NCBI GenBank assembly: GCA_035363095.1
Contig: DAOSEK010000010.1
Location: forward strand, 1 to 34,986
Length of the DNA stretch: 34,986 nucleotides
Direction of reading: 5' to 3'
Source: DAOSEK01 sp035363095
GTDB lineage: Archaea > Nanobdellota > Nanobdellia > Woesearchaeales > UBA119
The notes under the pieces were generated by a model. It did not search any database, was not told where the DNA came from, and was given only the letters and a program-made list of their open reading frames with translations. This document shows positions 1-8,157 of the stretch, piece by piece. The position numbers and the translations under genes were made by a program. How positions within the stretch are numbered: the first letter of the stretch is position 1; every line of letters begins with the position of its first letter.

Positions 1-168
1 TTACTACTTCTTTTACTACTTCTTTTACTACTTCTTTTACTACTCCTTTTACTACTCCTTTTACTACTCCTTTTACTACTTCTTTTACTACTTCTTTTAC
101 TACTCCTTTTATCACTCCTTTTACTACTTCTTTTACTACTCCTTTTTCTACTCCTTTTTCTACTCCTT
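1..168. repeat. 12-bp tandem array, 14 contiguous units
   Basis: Fourteen 12-bp units fill 1-168 in perfect phase, with consensus TTACTACTTCTT or TTACTACTCCTT. Variants are limited to a C/T change, one ATCACT unit and two TTCTAC units. The array probably continues left of the window. It is homopyrimidine-rich on the plus strand. Confidence 0.9.
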
Positions 169-241
169 TTACTAATGTTACACTTATTCCACTTATCTGT
201 TGCAACAAAAAAAGAACAACACAACAAAAAAAGAAAAACAT
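1..241 (-). CDS. possible exported Val/Lys-rich tandem-repeat protein, partial (runs off left edge)
   Basis: Reading the minus strand from the ATG at 241 gives an open frame of 80 codons that reaches the window edge. It starts with a very hydrophobic stretch (MFFFFCCVVLFLLQQ) that resembles a signal peptide or membrane anchor. Fourteen four-residue units of the type G/E-V-V-K follow, with two units V-E-K and one V-I-K. The encoding DNA is a 12-bp tandem array, so the frame stays open because the unit is a multiple of three; five of the six frames through the array are open. What favours this frame is that the ATG and hydrophobic leader join it without a stop, and that unit differences are mostly conservative (V/I, V/E, E/G). 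No clear Shine-Dalgarno precedes the ATG. It could equally be a non-coding minisatellite with a chance leader. No function can be assigned. Confidence 0.4.
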   Translation of the reverse strand, partial: MFFFFCCVVLFLLQQISGISVTLVKGVEKGVEKGVVKEVVKGVIKGVVKEVVKEVVKGVVKGVVKGVVKEVVKEVVKEVV

Positions 242-290
242 TTAAACGATGAAATAAAATGATGAAATAAAATTAACATATTGGTAAATA

Positions 291-755
291 ATGGAAATAA
301 AAATAAATCCTGATAATGAAAACCCAAAAACACTAAGGGCGCTTGCACAGTTTCTCATAAAAATTTCTGAAAGCAAGGGAAAATTTAGTACGCACTTAAA
401 CAATCAAGAAAACGAAGAAGAAAACAATCAAGAACCGTTTCTAAAAAATATAAGACCCCAAGATATGTTTGCAAAAAATCCAATTAACACCCAAATCCCC
501 AGTCAAGGTTTAGGCTCAGCATCTGAAGGAATGTTCTCCTTGTTTGACAGTCCTTTGGTTTTAGGAGAGTCTTTGAATAATATTCAAGAAACTTCAAAAA
601 TAAATAGTTCATTAAACCTATCGAATTCAAATTCAGATCATTCAAAATCAGATCATTCAAAATCAGACCTTGAGAACAACGATAATCCTCTTTTGGGTAG
701 TTCATCTTATGAAAAGAACGAAATGATCTATGATATAAACGAATTCTTTTATTAA
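291..755 (+). CDS. hypothetical low-complexity hydrophilic protein
   Basis: A 154-codon frame starts at the ATG at 291, divergent from the possible repeat-protein ORF ending at 241. The first about 35 residues (MEIKINPDNENPKTLRALAQ...) look like a folded, mostly helical segment. The rest is rich in Asn, Ser, Glu and Gln and is probably disordered; residues 110-128 contain an imperfect duplication (SDHSK SDHSK) encoded by a 15-bp direct repeat near 635-665. There is no signal peptide, no membrane segment and no cysteine. The start has only a weak GGT upstream. I do not recognise the family. The frame is longer than neighbouring chance frames and its codon use resembles the real genes, so it is probably translated, but it could be a fast-evolving orphan or a chance ORF. 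Confidence 0.5.
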   Translation: MEIKINPDNENPKTLRALAQFLIKISESKGKFSTHLNNQENEEENNQEPFLKNIRPQDMFAKNPINTQIPSQGLGSASEGMFSLFDSPLVLGESLNNIQETSKINSSLNLSNSNSDHSKSDHSKSDLENNDNPLLGSSSYEKNEMIYDINEFFY

Positions 756-1872
756 TAATTCTATTTGATTACTCTATTAAATCCCTTATATCTAATTGTA
801 TTCTATATTTAGTCGTATTTCTCAGTTAACTTAAGATTTCAGCTGGCATCATGAGCCAAATAAATGTACTTCAAATACACAAAAAATTAAGACCAACTTG
901 AAAAACCAAAATCCTTATTTATGATCTCGTGAAATCCTCGCTCATTTTGCATACTTAGGTTAATAGAAAAGCATGCATAGTATTTCAACACGAGGACTCG
1001 GTACGTTTTTTGTAATCAACAACCTCACTGAATGTAGCGTATGCTTTTATATTACCAACATCCTCACCCTAAAGGGCGAGGTTGTTGATTTTTATACCTT
1101 TCTTTATACCTTTATTAAGAAGAGAAAGATTAACAAAAACAAGTTTTAAAGATTTGTCTAACAAAGACCAATTCACCCCTCTGCGCCATAAACATAGAGT
1201 ATATTAAAACCTAAAAAAATATCAAATAAAGGCGTTATTTTAATAATTAGAATTCAAAGATTTGTAATTTATAACTACTTTAATTTAGAAACGTTTAAAT
1301 AATATACAAAATTAGCCCTTAGCAATAAGCTTTTGTTGCATCAATATTTTGATAACATTTGCTTTGTTTATTTAATTTATTATTCACTTACGTTTATATT
1401 TATTCAATTTATTTATTTACCGCATTAAAGTATACAATACTTGTTTAATAACGCTTTACAAAAGTTTAGCTATAAAAGTTTAGCAGAAGTTTAGGCCTTT
1501 ATGAATTGTAAAGAATTTAAATATCACAAAGTTATCACAAAATGCTCTTTGCTAGAATATAGATAATTAAGGGGTTTTCGTATAGAACTAAAAGGTTTAG
1601 ATTAAAAAGGCCAAAAGTAGATATCTTAGAATATTATGACACAAAATTAAGTACATTTACTCGCATTCCATTTACTTGCATTGCATTTACCCAGAACTCA
1701 AACACCATTAAACCTGAAATCACAAGGATAACTAATACTTATTTGATGTTAGTTATTTGATGTTGTTTATTTGATATTGTTCATTACTTTTGGATTATCT
1801 ACATTTGCTTAAAAGTATTCAAATAACTTAGAGAAATAATTTAAACAAAAAAAATCAAGAGGTATATCAAAA
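756..1872. other. long gene-free spacer
   Basis: About 1.1 kb without a credible coding frame. It contains repeat A copy 1 (960-1090) and, near 1738-1785, three loose copies of a TTATTTGATGTT-like unit. The rest is AT-rich sequence with no tRNA-like or terminator structure that I can defend. The end of the spacer supplies the leader of the next gene, including a GAGGT at 1859-1863. Confidence 0.7.
960..1090. repeat. dispersed repeat A, copy 1
   Basis: This 131-bp element recurs at 16281-16413 and, cut by the window edge, at 34886-34986. It begins TTAATAGAAAAGCAT and carries the conserved core TTTTTTGTAATCAACAACCT. Near its 3' end is a hairpin CTCACCC-TAAA-GGGCGAG. The arm AATCAACAACCTC (1014-1026) is repeated inverted as GAGGTTGTTGATT (1078-1090), and GAAAAGCATGC pairs with GCGTATGCTTTT, so the whole element can fold. 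The closing hairpin resembles end hairpins of IS200/IS605-type elements (family knowledge; inference). It contains no ORF of its own. Confidence 0.8.
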
Positions 1873-3087
1873 ATGTCTAATAATAAAAAAGTTGAGGATT
1901 CTAAAGATTTAGAGTATCTTAAAAGTCCTCTAGGGTCTAAGAAAGAGCCTGTTGAATTATCCAAAAAAATGCCAAAAGAAGAATCTAAAGAAGGATTTGA
2001 AGAAGCAGTTAAAAAATCATCTAAAAATCTTGAATCAAATCAAAAAGAATCCTCAAATGACTCCTCAAAAGATTCCTCAAAAGATTCCTCAAATGACTCC
2101 AAAAATGACTCCTCAAACGATTTGACTCCAAACTCAAAAAAAATGCAGTTGAAAAAAGAAGAAATTCTTAATACCCATAAAGAAAATTCTACAAAGCGAA
2201 ATGAACCAAAAAAAAGAAACAAACAATCTAGTATATTCTTATTGCTCGGAGTTTTTGGGTTAATTGCATTACTTATATATTTAGTTTCAATATCAGGTAT
2301 GCTAAGAGATGATTCAATCGCCAAGATAAACGGAGAGAAAATACTCTTTGAGGACTTTAAATTGGCATATTCTCAGCTACCAATTTATCTCCAAACTGAA
2401 GAAAACAAAGGACTATTATTATCCCAAATGATAAATAGAACATTAGTATTGCAAGAAGCATCTAAAAAAGGAATAAAGGTATCTGAGGAAGAGATTAATC
2501 AGGTCTTACAAAATGATTACAAATCAAACTTTGATAACGAACAAGACTATAAAAACGCTCTATTAATGGCAAAAGTAACTGAAAATGATTTATTAGAACT
2601 AATAAATTACCAGCTATTTGAACAAAAACTTGTTAATACCCTTTTTCCCGAGGTTTTGGTAGAAAGAGTTGAAGTAGAAGAATTCTTTGAACAAAACAAG
2701 CAATCAATTGCAGGATTTTATGAAGCATACTTTGGAATAAAAGTTGAGAGTATAGACGATATCTATGAAGAGATAGAAGAGGTAGTTATTCTTAATAAAA
2801 CAATTCATCTATTCTCAGATTATATGGAAGATTTACTTGAAAAATCAGATATCATAATAAATAGAAAGTTACTTGATAGAATTCAAGTTTATGAGGATAA
2901 TCAAAATGATTCTATTCAAGATTTAGATCTAAATCAATTTGTAATACCTTCTGAAGAGATAGATGATCAAAACGAAATAAAAACTGATGAAGAAAAAGAC
3001 TCTCAAAATCTTAGTGAGGATAATCAATATGACGAAGAGCAACTCCTTGAAGATGAAAATGGGATACAAGGTATGGATATAATTTAA
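1873..3087 (+). CDS. membrane-anchored SurA N-domain-like chaperone/foldase without PPIase domain
   Basis: 404 residues. Residues 1-118 are a Lys/Ser/Asp-rich, disordered cytoplasmic stretch with SNDSSKDSS repeats (about 60-83). Residues 120-142 form one membrane helix preceded by KKRNK, so the rest should face outside. Residues 148-260 match the SurA/PrsA-type N-terminal fold: the opening 'AKINGEKI..EDF', then 'LLSQMINRTLVLQEASKKGIKVS', which is the hallmark of SurA_N. There is no parvulin (rotamase) domain behind it, so a holdase-like role for exported chains is more likely than proline isomerisation. The tail (about 345-404) is very acidic. A GAGGT lies 9 nt before the start. Its TAA overlaps the ATG of the thioredoxin-domain gene (TAATG), which shows translational coupling and suggests a joint role in folding of exported proteins. 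The family call is good; the exact function is inferred. Confidence 0.75.
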   Translation: MSNNKKVEDSKDLEYLKSPLGSKKEPVELSKKMPKEESKEGFEEAVKKSSKNLESNQKESSNDSSKDSSKDSSNDSKNDSSNDLTPNSKKMQLKKEEILNTHKENSTKRNEPKKRNKQSSIFLLLGVFGLIALLIYLVSISGMLRDDSIAKINGEKILFEDFKLAYSQLPIYLQTEENKGLLLSQMINRTLVLQEASKKGIKVSEEEINQVLQNDYKSNFDNEQDYKNALLMAKVTENDLLELINYQLFEQKLVNTLFPEVLVERVEVEEFFEQNKQSIAGFYEAYFGIKVESIDDIYEEIEEVVILNKTIHLFSDYMEDLLEKSDIIINRKLLDRIQVYEDNQNDSIQDLDLNQFVIPSEEIDDQNEIKTDEEKDSQNLSEDNQYDEEQLLEDENGIQGMDII

Positions 3088-5078
3088 TGAAGAGAATATA
3101 TAAAAGACGCTTTTGGAATGCAAAAACTAAAGAATTTAAGGTGATAAAAATAGTAAACGAAAAAAATTTTGAGGAAGATAATATGGAAGATATAAAGGTT
3201 GAAAAGATTGAGGATTCAGATTCAACCACAACTGAATCAAACGCTGATTCTTCTGTAAATAAAGAAGAAAAAAATAAGGTATTTAAGGAAGATAACAATG
3301 AAAAAGCAAGAAAACACTTTAGTCCAAAGAAGAAATCTGGATCAAAAATCTGGGTGATAGGATTTTTTGTGATACTTGCACTTTTAGTGATGCAAATTGT
3401 ATTTAGTCCAATAACCGTAGAAAATGGCAAGTTTGTTGTAGGATTTTTTGGAAATGATGTAAATAATGATAATCCAAATGGCAATGTGGATGTAAAGAAA
3501 GCTAACGCTATAGATTTTGAGCTTTTTGTAATGAGCCAATGTCCTTATGGCGTTGTGTTTGAAGATGAACTTGTTAAGGTAATGGATAAAATTGGTGATT
3601 ATATTAACTTGGATATAGAATTCATTGGGGAGATTGAAGGAGAAGTACTATCAAGTATGCATGGACAAAATGAAGTAGATGGAAACATCATTCAAATTTG
3701 TGCAAAAAAATACTATCCAAATAATTACTTGAATTTTATTGCATGTATGAACAAGGATTATTCAAAGATTCCAGGAAATTGGGAAGCTTGTGCTAATGAA
3801 CTAAAGTATGATGTTGATAAATTAAATAAATGTTATACTGGTGAGGAAGGCAAATCTCTTTTGAAGAAGAGTTTCGAACTAGCAATATCAAAAGGCGCTT
3901 CAGGAAGCCCAACATATTTTATTAACGGCGTACAGGGAGTAGGAAGAAAATACGAAGATGAAATAATGCGACTTGTATGTAACGCAATCAAAGGAGATAA
4001 ACCAAAAGAGTGTGGAGAAATTCCAGAGTGCTCAAAAGATGCAGATTGCACAGCAGAACCTACTAAAGATGGTATATGCCAAAACCCTGGAAACATTGAT
4101 GCAAAATGCGTTTATAACGAACCAATAGAAGTGGACATGTACTTTGTTAAGACAAGTGATTGTACAAGCTGTGAGCAGATTCCTGATTTGGTAGCAAGCT
4201 TAAAGCAATTATTTAAGGGATTAAAGATAACACAGATAGACGCTACAGATGATCTAGGAGAGGAAATTGTTCAAGCAACAGGAATCAAAAAAGTACCTGC
4301 ATACGTATTTGGTTCCTCAATTGCAGAAACCCAGTCCTTTAAAACAAATCCAAATCTACAGGCTGCTTTTGAAAATAAAGGGGATTATTACCTTTTATCT
4401 GATTCAATTGTTGGAGCAACATGGTTTATAAGCCAAGAAGAAAGGCAAGAATTCCTTGATACTTTAGGAATTACAGGGGATAAACCAGTTGTGGATTTAT
4501 TTGTTATGAGCTTTTGTCCATACGGAAACATAGCAGAAGAGCTATTTGAACCTGTCTATAAAAATCTTGGAGACTCCTTTGTATTAAGACCAAGATACAT
4601 CGTTTATAGCAATTATGGCGGTGGAGGTCCAAGCTATTGTATTGATGAAGACAGCAAGTATTGCTCTATGCATGGAATTGGTGAAAGAAAGCAAGACATT
4701 AGAGAGCAATGTGTTCTTTACAATGTTGGAGTTGATAAATGGTTTGAGTTTATCATGGAAATCAATGCCGAGTGCAATGCCAGAAATGTAGAGGATTGTT
4801 GGGAAGATATTGCAGAATCAATTGATTTGGACCCTAAAGACATTAAAGAGTGTTATGAAGAAAACAAAGTAGCTTACTCTGAAGAAGACCTAAAAATGAT
4901 GAAGCTTTTAGGAGCATCAGGAAGTCCTGCAATATATATTAACGGAGAAACCTATAGTGGAGCAAGAACAAGCCAAGCTTACCAGGATGCAATATGTGCC
5001 TTAATGAAAGAAAAGGCAGAAGGTTGCAGTAAAACAATAGCATCCTCAGGAGAACCTGCTTCAGTAGGAAGTTGTTAA
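3087..5078 (+). CDS. membrane-anchored protein with three thioredoxin-fold (DsbA/GILT-like) domains
   Basis: 663 residues. A charged cytoplasmic N-terminus (1-85) is followed by one membrane helix (about 87-107), placing the rest outside. Domain 1 (about 142-300) begins ELFVMSQCPYG with Cys152 in a CPYG site. It has HGxxExxxNxxxxC (192-205), which resembles the GILT signature, and a cis-Pro loop GSPTYFING at 273-281. A Cys-rich linker (309-341) follows. Domain 2 (about 348-440) is a small thioredoxin fold with a true dithiol site C359-T-S-C362 and cis-Pro404. Domain 3 (about 466-640) repeats domain 1: CPYG at 477-480, CSMHGxxE...C at 526-542, and GSPAIYING at 613-620. The outer domains therefore lack the second active-site Cys of CxxC. 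It is coupled to the SurA-N-like gene by TAATG. The likely role is disulfide formation, isomerisation or reduction of exported proteins; whether it oxidises or reduces cannot be read from sequence. Confidence 0.8.
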   Translation: MKRIYKRRFWNAKTKEFKVIKIVNEKNFEEDNMEDIKVEKIEDSDSTTTESNADSSVNKEEKNKVFKEDNNEKARKHFSPKKKSGSKIWVIGFFVILALLVMQIVFSPITVENGKFVVGFFGNDVNNDNPNGNVDVKKANAIDFELFVMSQCPYGVVFEDELVKVMDKIGDYINLDIEFIGEIEGEVLSSMHGQNEVDGNIIQICAKKYYPNNYLNFIACMNKDYSKIPGNWEACANELKYDVDKLNKCYTGEEGKSLLKKSFELAISKGASGSPTYFINGVQGVGRKYEDEIMRLVCNAIKGDKPKECGEIPECSKDADCTAEPTKDGICQNPGNIDAKCVYNEPIEVDMYFVKTSDCTSCEQIPDLVASLKQLFKGLKITQIDATDDLGEEIVQATGIKKVPAYVFGSSIAETQSFKTNPNLQAAFENKGDYYLLSDSIVGATWFISQEERQEFLDTLGITGDKPVVDLFVMSFCPYGNIAEELFEPVYKNLGDSFVLRPRYIVYSNYGGGGPSYCIDEDSKYCSMHGIGERKQDIREQCVLYNVGVDKWFEFIMEINAECNARNVEDCWEDIAESIDLDPKDIKECYEENKVAYSEEDLKMMKLLGASGSPAIYINGETYSGARTSQAYQDAICALMKEKAEGCSKTIASSGEPASVGSC

Positions 5079-5170
5079 GTTTTTTTATCCCAAATTTTTT
5101 ATTTTTTCAACTTTTATTTTTGTTCTTTTTATTGAAAATTTTTTGTTCTTTTTGTTGAGAAGCGCTTTTT
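5079..5170 (+). terminator. T-rich terminator region
   Basis: Directly after the stop there are at least five runs of four to seven T on the coding strand within 90 bp and no strong hairpin. This is the usual form of archaeal transcription terminators. Confidence 0.6.
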
Positions 5171-5241
5171 TGAAAATTATTAAAGATATTTACAGATTTG
5201 GTTAGTCTGGGTATGAACTGATTACTCAAAGATGATTTATT

Positions 5242-5799
5242 ATGAAAGAAAGACTACTAGTATTTCATGGAACCTCCCCTGAAGCAATAGAGAAAATTGT
5301 TGATTATGGCGCAATTAGGGTCTCAGGGGGAAGGTATGGAACAGGGATATATTGCACAAATAGTTTTAAAAAAGCATATGAACATTCTTGTGGAGCAATC
5401 ATTGGAATCTATCCAAAGGGCTTAGAAAAACATGCAAGGGTTCCTGTTAATAAACTTAAGAAATGGGTTGTTTTTGATGAAATGATTCCCTTAAGACATG
5501 TTAAGTATGTTGTTATTCTTGGAAATGAAAATCATTCAGGCAAAGATTCTTCAAGGTTTATTCAATTAGAGAATATTTGTAAAGAATGTAATTTAACGTA
5601 TTTATATTGTGAGACAAACACTTTTGATGAGATAGTACTTCAAAAAAAAATGCAAGATATAACAAATTTCTTATATTCTGATGCATCTAAAAGACTTCCT
5701 TACAAAGTCCAATGGGATAAGATGAATGTATGTAAGGAATATTCAATAGATTGTGTTATTGGCACAATAAAATCAATTTTGGATTCTAAAAAAAATTAA
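5242..5799 (+). CDS. PARP-fold ADP-ribosyltransferase-like protein
   Basis: 185 residues, cytoplasmic. The N-terminal half follows the PARP/ARTD catalytic pattern: His9 in FHGTSPEAIEKIVDYG, then G-TGIY (residues 33-37) with Tyr37 and the following NSFKKAYEHS, equal to the GxGIYFAD...SA.YC region. Next comes WVVFDE..PLRHVKYVVIL (75-93), equal to the 'YIVYD...LKYLL' strand. In PARP1 the catalytic Glu sits just before that strand; here the position is Lys73/Lys74, so the third residue of the H-Y-E triad appears to be missing unless Glu80 substitutes. The protein could be a mono-ADP-ribosyltransferase, a hydrolase-like relative or an inactive reader. Residues 95-185 match nothing I recognise. It is convergent with dnaG (22 bp apart) and preceded by its own spacer, so it is probably a single gene. 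Confidence 0.65.
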   Translation: MKERLLVFHGTSPEAIEKIVDYGAIRVSGGRYGTGIYCTNSFKKAYEHSCGAIIGIYPKGLEKHARVPVNKLKKWVVFDEMIPLRHVKYVVILGNENHSGKDSSRFIQLENICKECNLTYLYCETNTFDEIVLQKKMQDITNFLYSDASKRLPYKVQWDKMNVCKEYSIDCVIGTIKSILDSKKN

Positions 5800-5821
5800 A
5801 TTGAAAAAAACACAAGAATTT

Positions 5822-7159
5822 TTACATCTCATCATAGATAATAATTCTTGTTTTTAGGCACTTAACATTTGGATCTTTTTCTACCGCTGCAATTGTATTA
5901 ATTCCAATCTTATCTGAAAGACTTGCAAGCTCTTTACTAACTGCACCATCCAAAACTATTGAATGAACCTCGTTTTTCATTCCTTCAACAGTACTTATAA
6001 GCTCTGAAATTGGAACTTTACCTAAAATTGAAAGTTTACCATCAAGGATATAAGCTGCTTTAGTTCCGATAAGGTCTTCAACTTTTTGCTTAAGCGCATC
6101 CTTATCACTTGTTGAAAGTGTGCTTGTCTGTTTTGATGGTTGAGGCATTTGTGGTTTTTTGCCTATATTTATCAATGGTTTTCTTTGTTGCTGATTGTTG
6201 TTAAAACCCTTATCTTTTTGTTGTTCCCTTTGTTGAGCTTTTGGTTGATTTGCCTGTGAATTTTGTTTTTGGTTATTGTCTTTATCCTCAAAAGACCTAG
6301 AATTTTGCTGATTGTTTTTATCAGAAAAACTATGCTCTAAAGAGAACTGTTCTGCAGTAATCCTACTTCTTAGGCATTTGTGAATCTCTTTTTTAGTAAG
6401 TTCTTCAACCTCCTTACCATCAGGCGCAACTGAGATAAAATCAATCTCAGAAACATCTAAAAGCTGTTTTGCGTTCAAAAGACCTCCTCTATCCCCATCA
6501 ACAAACACAGTAATAGTCTTCTTTTTTGAAAGTTCTATAATTGTATCTGGAACAGATGAACCATTCATTGCAATGGCATTCTTAAATCCGTGCTTTAAAA
6601 GGGTAATAACATCAGCCCTTCCTTCAACAACCAAAATCTCATCGCTTTCATCTATTGCAGGACCGCAGGCGAGCTTTTCTCTACCATATTCTTGTATCTC
6701 CATAACTCTTACTGCATAAGCAACCTCATCAGAAAGCTCTTGGCTATCGGGCATAACCTTATCAACAAGAGTCCTAAGCAAGGTCTTTGCTCTTTCGATT
6801 ATGTATTTTCTCTTTGAAATCCTTATATCTTCAATCTTTTCAACCTTTATCTTTGCATCACAAGGCCCTATTCTTTCAATTACCTCAAGTGCTGCACCTA
6901 CTATTGCAGTTTCAGCCTTATCAAGCGATGAAGGAATAACAAGAGTTCCTTTTGATTTTCCTCCTTTGGTATCAAGATTTACCTCGATTCTGCCTATCCT
7001 ACCTCCTCTTTGAAGTTCCCTTAACTCAAGGTCTGCTCCCAAAAGGCCTTCAGTTTGGCCAAATATTGCCCCAATAACATCTGGTCTATCAACTATCCCT
7101 TCAATTTCAATTGATGCATGTACAATGTACTTTGCTGATACTAAACTAATCTTTCCCAT
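5822..7159 (-). CDS. dnaG: archaeal DnaG (TOPRIM protein, exosome subunit)
   Basis: 445 residues, the usual length for the archaeal family. The opening, with YIVHASIEIEGIVDRPDVIGA and then FGQTEGLL, is characteristic. The TOPRIM core shows Glu169 in VVEGRAD and the acidic pair D221-G-D223 in FVDGDRGG. Residues about 280-345 are a Gln/Asn-rich linker, after which a conserved C-terminal domain (about 350-445) follows. In archaea this protein is a poly(A)-binding subunit of the RNA exosome; weak primase activity has also been described for the family. The start is fixed by GGAGGGATT seven bases or fewer upstream of the ATG at 7159. It is transcribed in the same direction as the exosome genes upstream, but two other genes lie between, so it has its own promoter. 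Confidence 0.95.
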   Translation of the reverse strand: MGKISLVSAKYIVHASIEIEGIVDRPDVIGAIFGQTEGLLGADLELRELQRGGRIGRIEVNLDTKGGKSKGTLVIPSSLDKAETAIVGAALEVIERIGPCDAKIKVEKIEDIRISKRKYIIERAKTLLRTLVDKVMPDSQELSDEVAYAVRVMEIQEYGREKLACGPAIDESDEILVVEGRADVITLLKHGFKNAIAMNGSSVPDTIIELSKKKTITVFVDGDRGGLLNAKQLLDVSEIDFISVAPDGKEVEELTKKEIHKCLRSRITAEQFSLEHSFSDKNNQQNSRSFEDKDNNQKQNSQANQPKAQQREQQKDKGFNNNQQQRKPLINIGKKPQMPQPSKQTSTLSTSDKDALKQKVEDLIGTKAAYILDGKLSILGKVPISELISTVEGMKNEVHSIVLDGAVSKELASLSDKIGINTIAAVEKDPNVKCLKTRIIIYDEM

Positions 7160-7725
7160 TTAAATCCCTCCTAGGTATATCGCCTATTGGGACAAAACTA
7201 CAGAACAAGTATTAATAAACATAAAACCTGCTTATTTCTCACCATACCTAAAAACAAAACTTGATAATTTGAAATGATGATTATGTTCCATGAATTTAGC
7301 CCCGTTATGGCAATCTAAATATTTTTTTTAATATTTCTTAATAGTATTATATTGCTATATATACTCCAAATGCCCTAAGCACTTCTTTCCCCTAAATTTT
7401 CCTCCAATATAAACATCTGGATTGCATAAAATATAAATGTTGCCCGAAATTAACTCCCTGGCTCATTGCATAGAGTTTACTCGTGAGCTCCACAGAGTAC
7501 TCTCAAATCGGGCTGTATTTTTCTACATTATCTTTTTTTTCATTGCCTTTAGGCTCAAAATTTTCTAATGTATGCTGATTTTAGGATTTTTTTGCTGGTT
7601 TATATAATTATTGGTTTTGTTTATATTGTTTTTAAAAGTATAATCCTTTGAAAGTAGCAAAAACTCTACTAAAAAGAAAGATTTTTAAACTTAAAAAAAA
7701 AGATAAACTCTGAGGTGATTTTATT
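7160..7725. other. divergent spacer between dnaG and the DUF5684-like gene
   Basis: 566 bp without a coding frame. It holds the dnaG leader (GGAGGGATT at about 7163-7171 on the minus strand), TATA-like sequences such as TATATATA near 7358-7365, a compact inverted-repeat structure (7442-7513, listed separately) followed by T-runs, and the GAGGTGATT ribosome-binding site of the next gene. Confidence 0.7.
7442..7513 (+). ncRNA. candidate structured RNA closed by a 6-bp GC-rich stem
   Basis: GCCCGA (7442-7447) pairs perfectly with TCGGGC (7508-7513), an unusually GC-rich stem for this genome. Inside, CTGGCTCA can pair with TGAGC..CACAG, and AGAG with CTCT. A TATATATA box about 80 bp upstream and a T-rich tail just after (7516-7550) would fit an independent short transcript of about 130-160 nt. 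The length (72 nt) is tRNA-like, but no D-arm or GTTC T-loop is visible on either strand. It may instead be a leader element of the gene at 7726. Confidence 0.3.
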
Positions 7726-8157
7726 ATGGCTTATGAAGAGGCGTTATTAACTGGTGCATCAGCAGGTGGCGTTGCGAGCCTTTTGGCTTTGGGAGCAGGG
7801 ATTTTTATTTTCTCGTTAATATTTGCTCTGGCTCTTTATATATACACAGCTCTTGTACTACAAACCATTGGAAAAAAATTAAAAGTTGAACCAACCTGGC
7901 TTGCGTGGATTCCAATAGTTAATTATTTTTATATTCCTATGCTTGCGGGCCTTAAATGGTACTTTGGCTTTTTGCTATTCCTTAGCATTATCCCTATATT
8001 AGGTCCTGTAATTGTTTCAGGAATAATAATTTGGTGGTGGTGGAAGATTGCTGAGAGAAGAGGTTTTAAAGGCCCATTGGCTTTGTTATTACTACTTCCA
8101 ATTGCAAACCTTGTAATCATGGGGATATTTGCATGGAGTGAAGCAAAGAAAAAATAA
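7726..8157 (+). CDS. small multi-pass membrane protein, DUF5684-like
   Basis: 143 residues with about four membrane helices: about 15-42, 70-88, 90-108 and 117-137. The order of helices and the motifs WLAWIPIVNYFYI, 'IPILGPVIVSGIIIWWWWKIAE' and GFKGPLALLLLLPIANLVIMG are typical of the small DUF5684-type membrane proteins found widely in archaea and bacteria, whose role is unknown. GAGGTGATT lies five bases before the ATG. It is a single gene between dnaG and rpoK, on the opposite strand to both, and a T-rich stretch follows the stop. No catalytic residues are evident. Confidence 0.7.
   Translation: MAYEEALLTGASAGGVASLLALGAGIFIFSLIFALALYIYTALVLQTIGKKLKVEPTWLAWIPIVNYFYIPMLAGLKWYFGFLLFLSIIPILGPVIVSGIIIWWWWKIAERRGFKGPLALLLLLPIANLVIMGIFAWSEAKKK

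Noticed and set aside
1873..3087. Parvulin-type peptidyl-prolyl isomerase
   Set aside because: Only the SurA N-terminal-like part is present; the sequence after about residue 280 is acidic and lacks the parvulin motifs.
7442..7513. tRNA gene
   Set aside because: Length and a closing stem fit, but neither strand has a D-arm with GG, a 7-base anticodon loop on a 5-bp stem, or a GTTC T-loop. Kept only as a candidate structured RNA.
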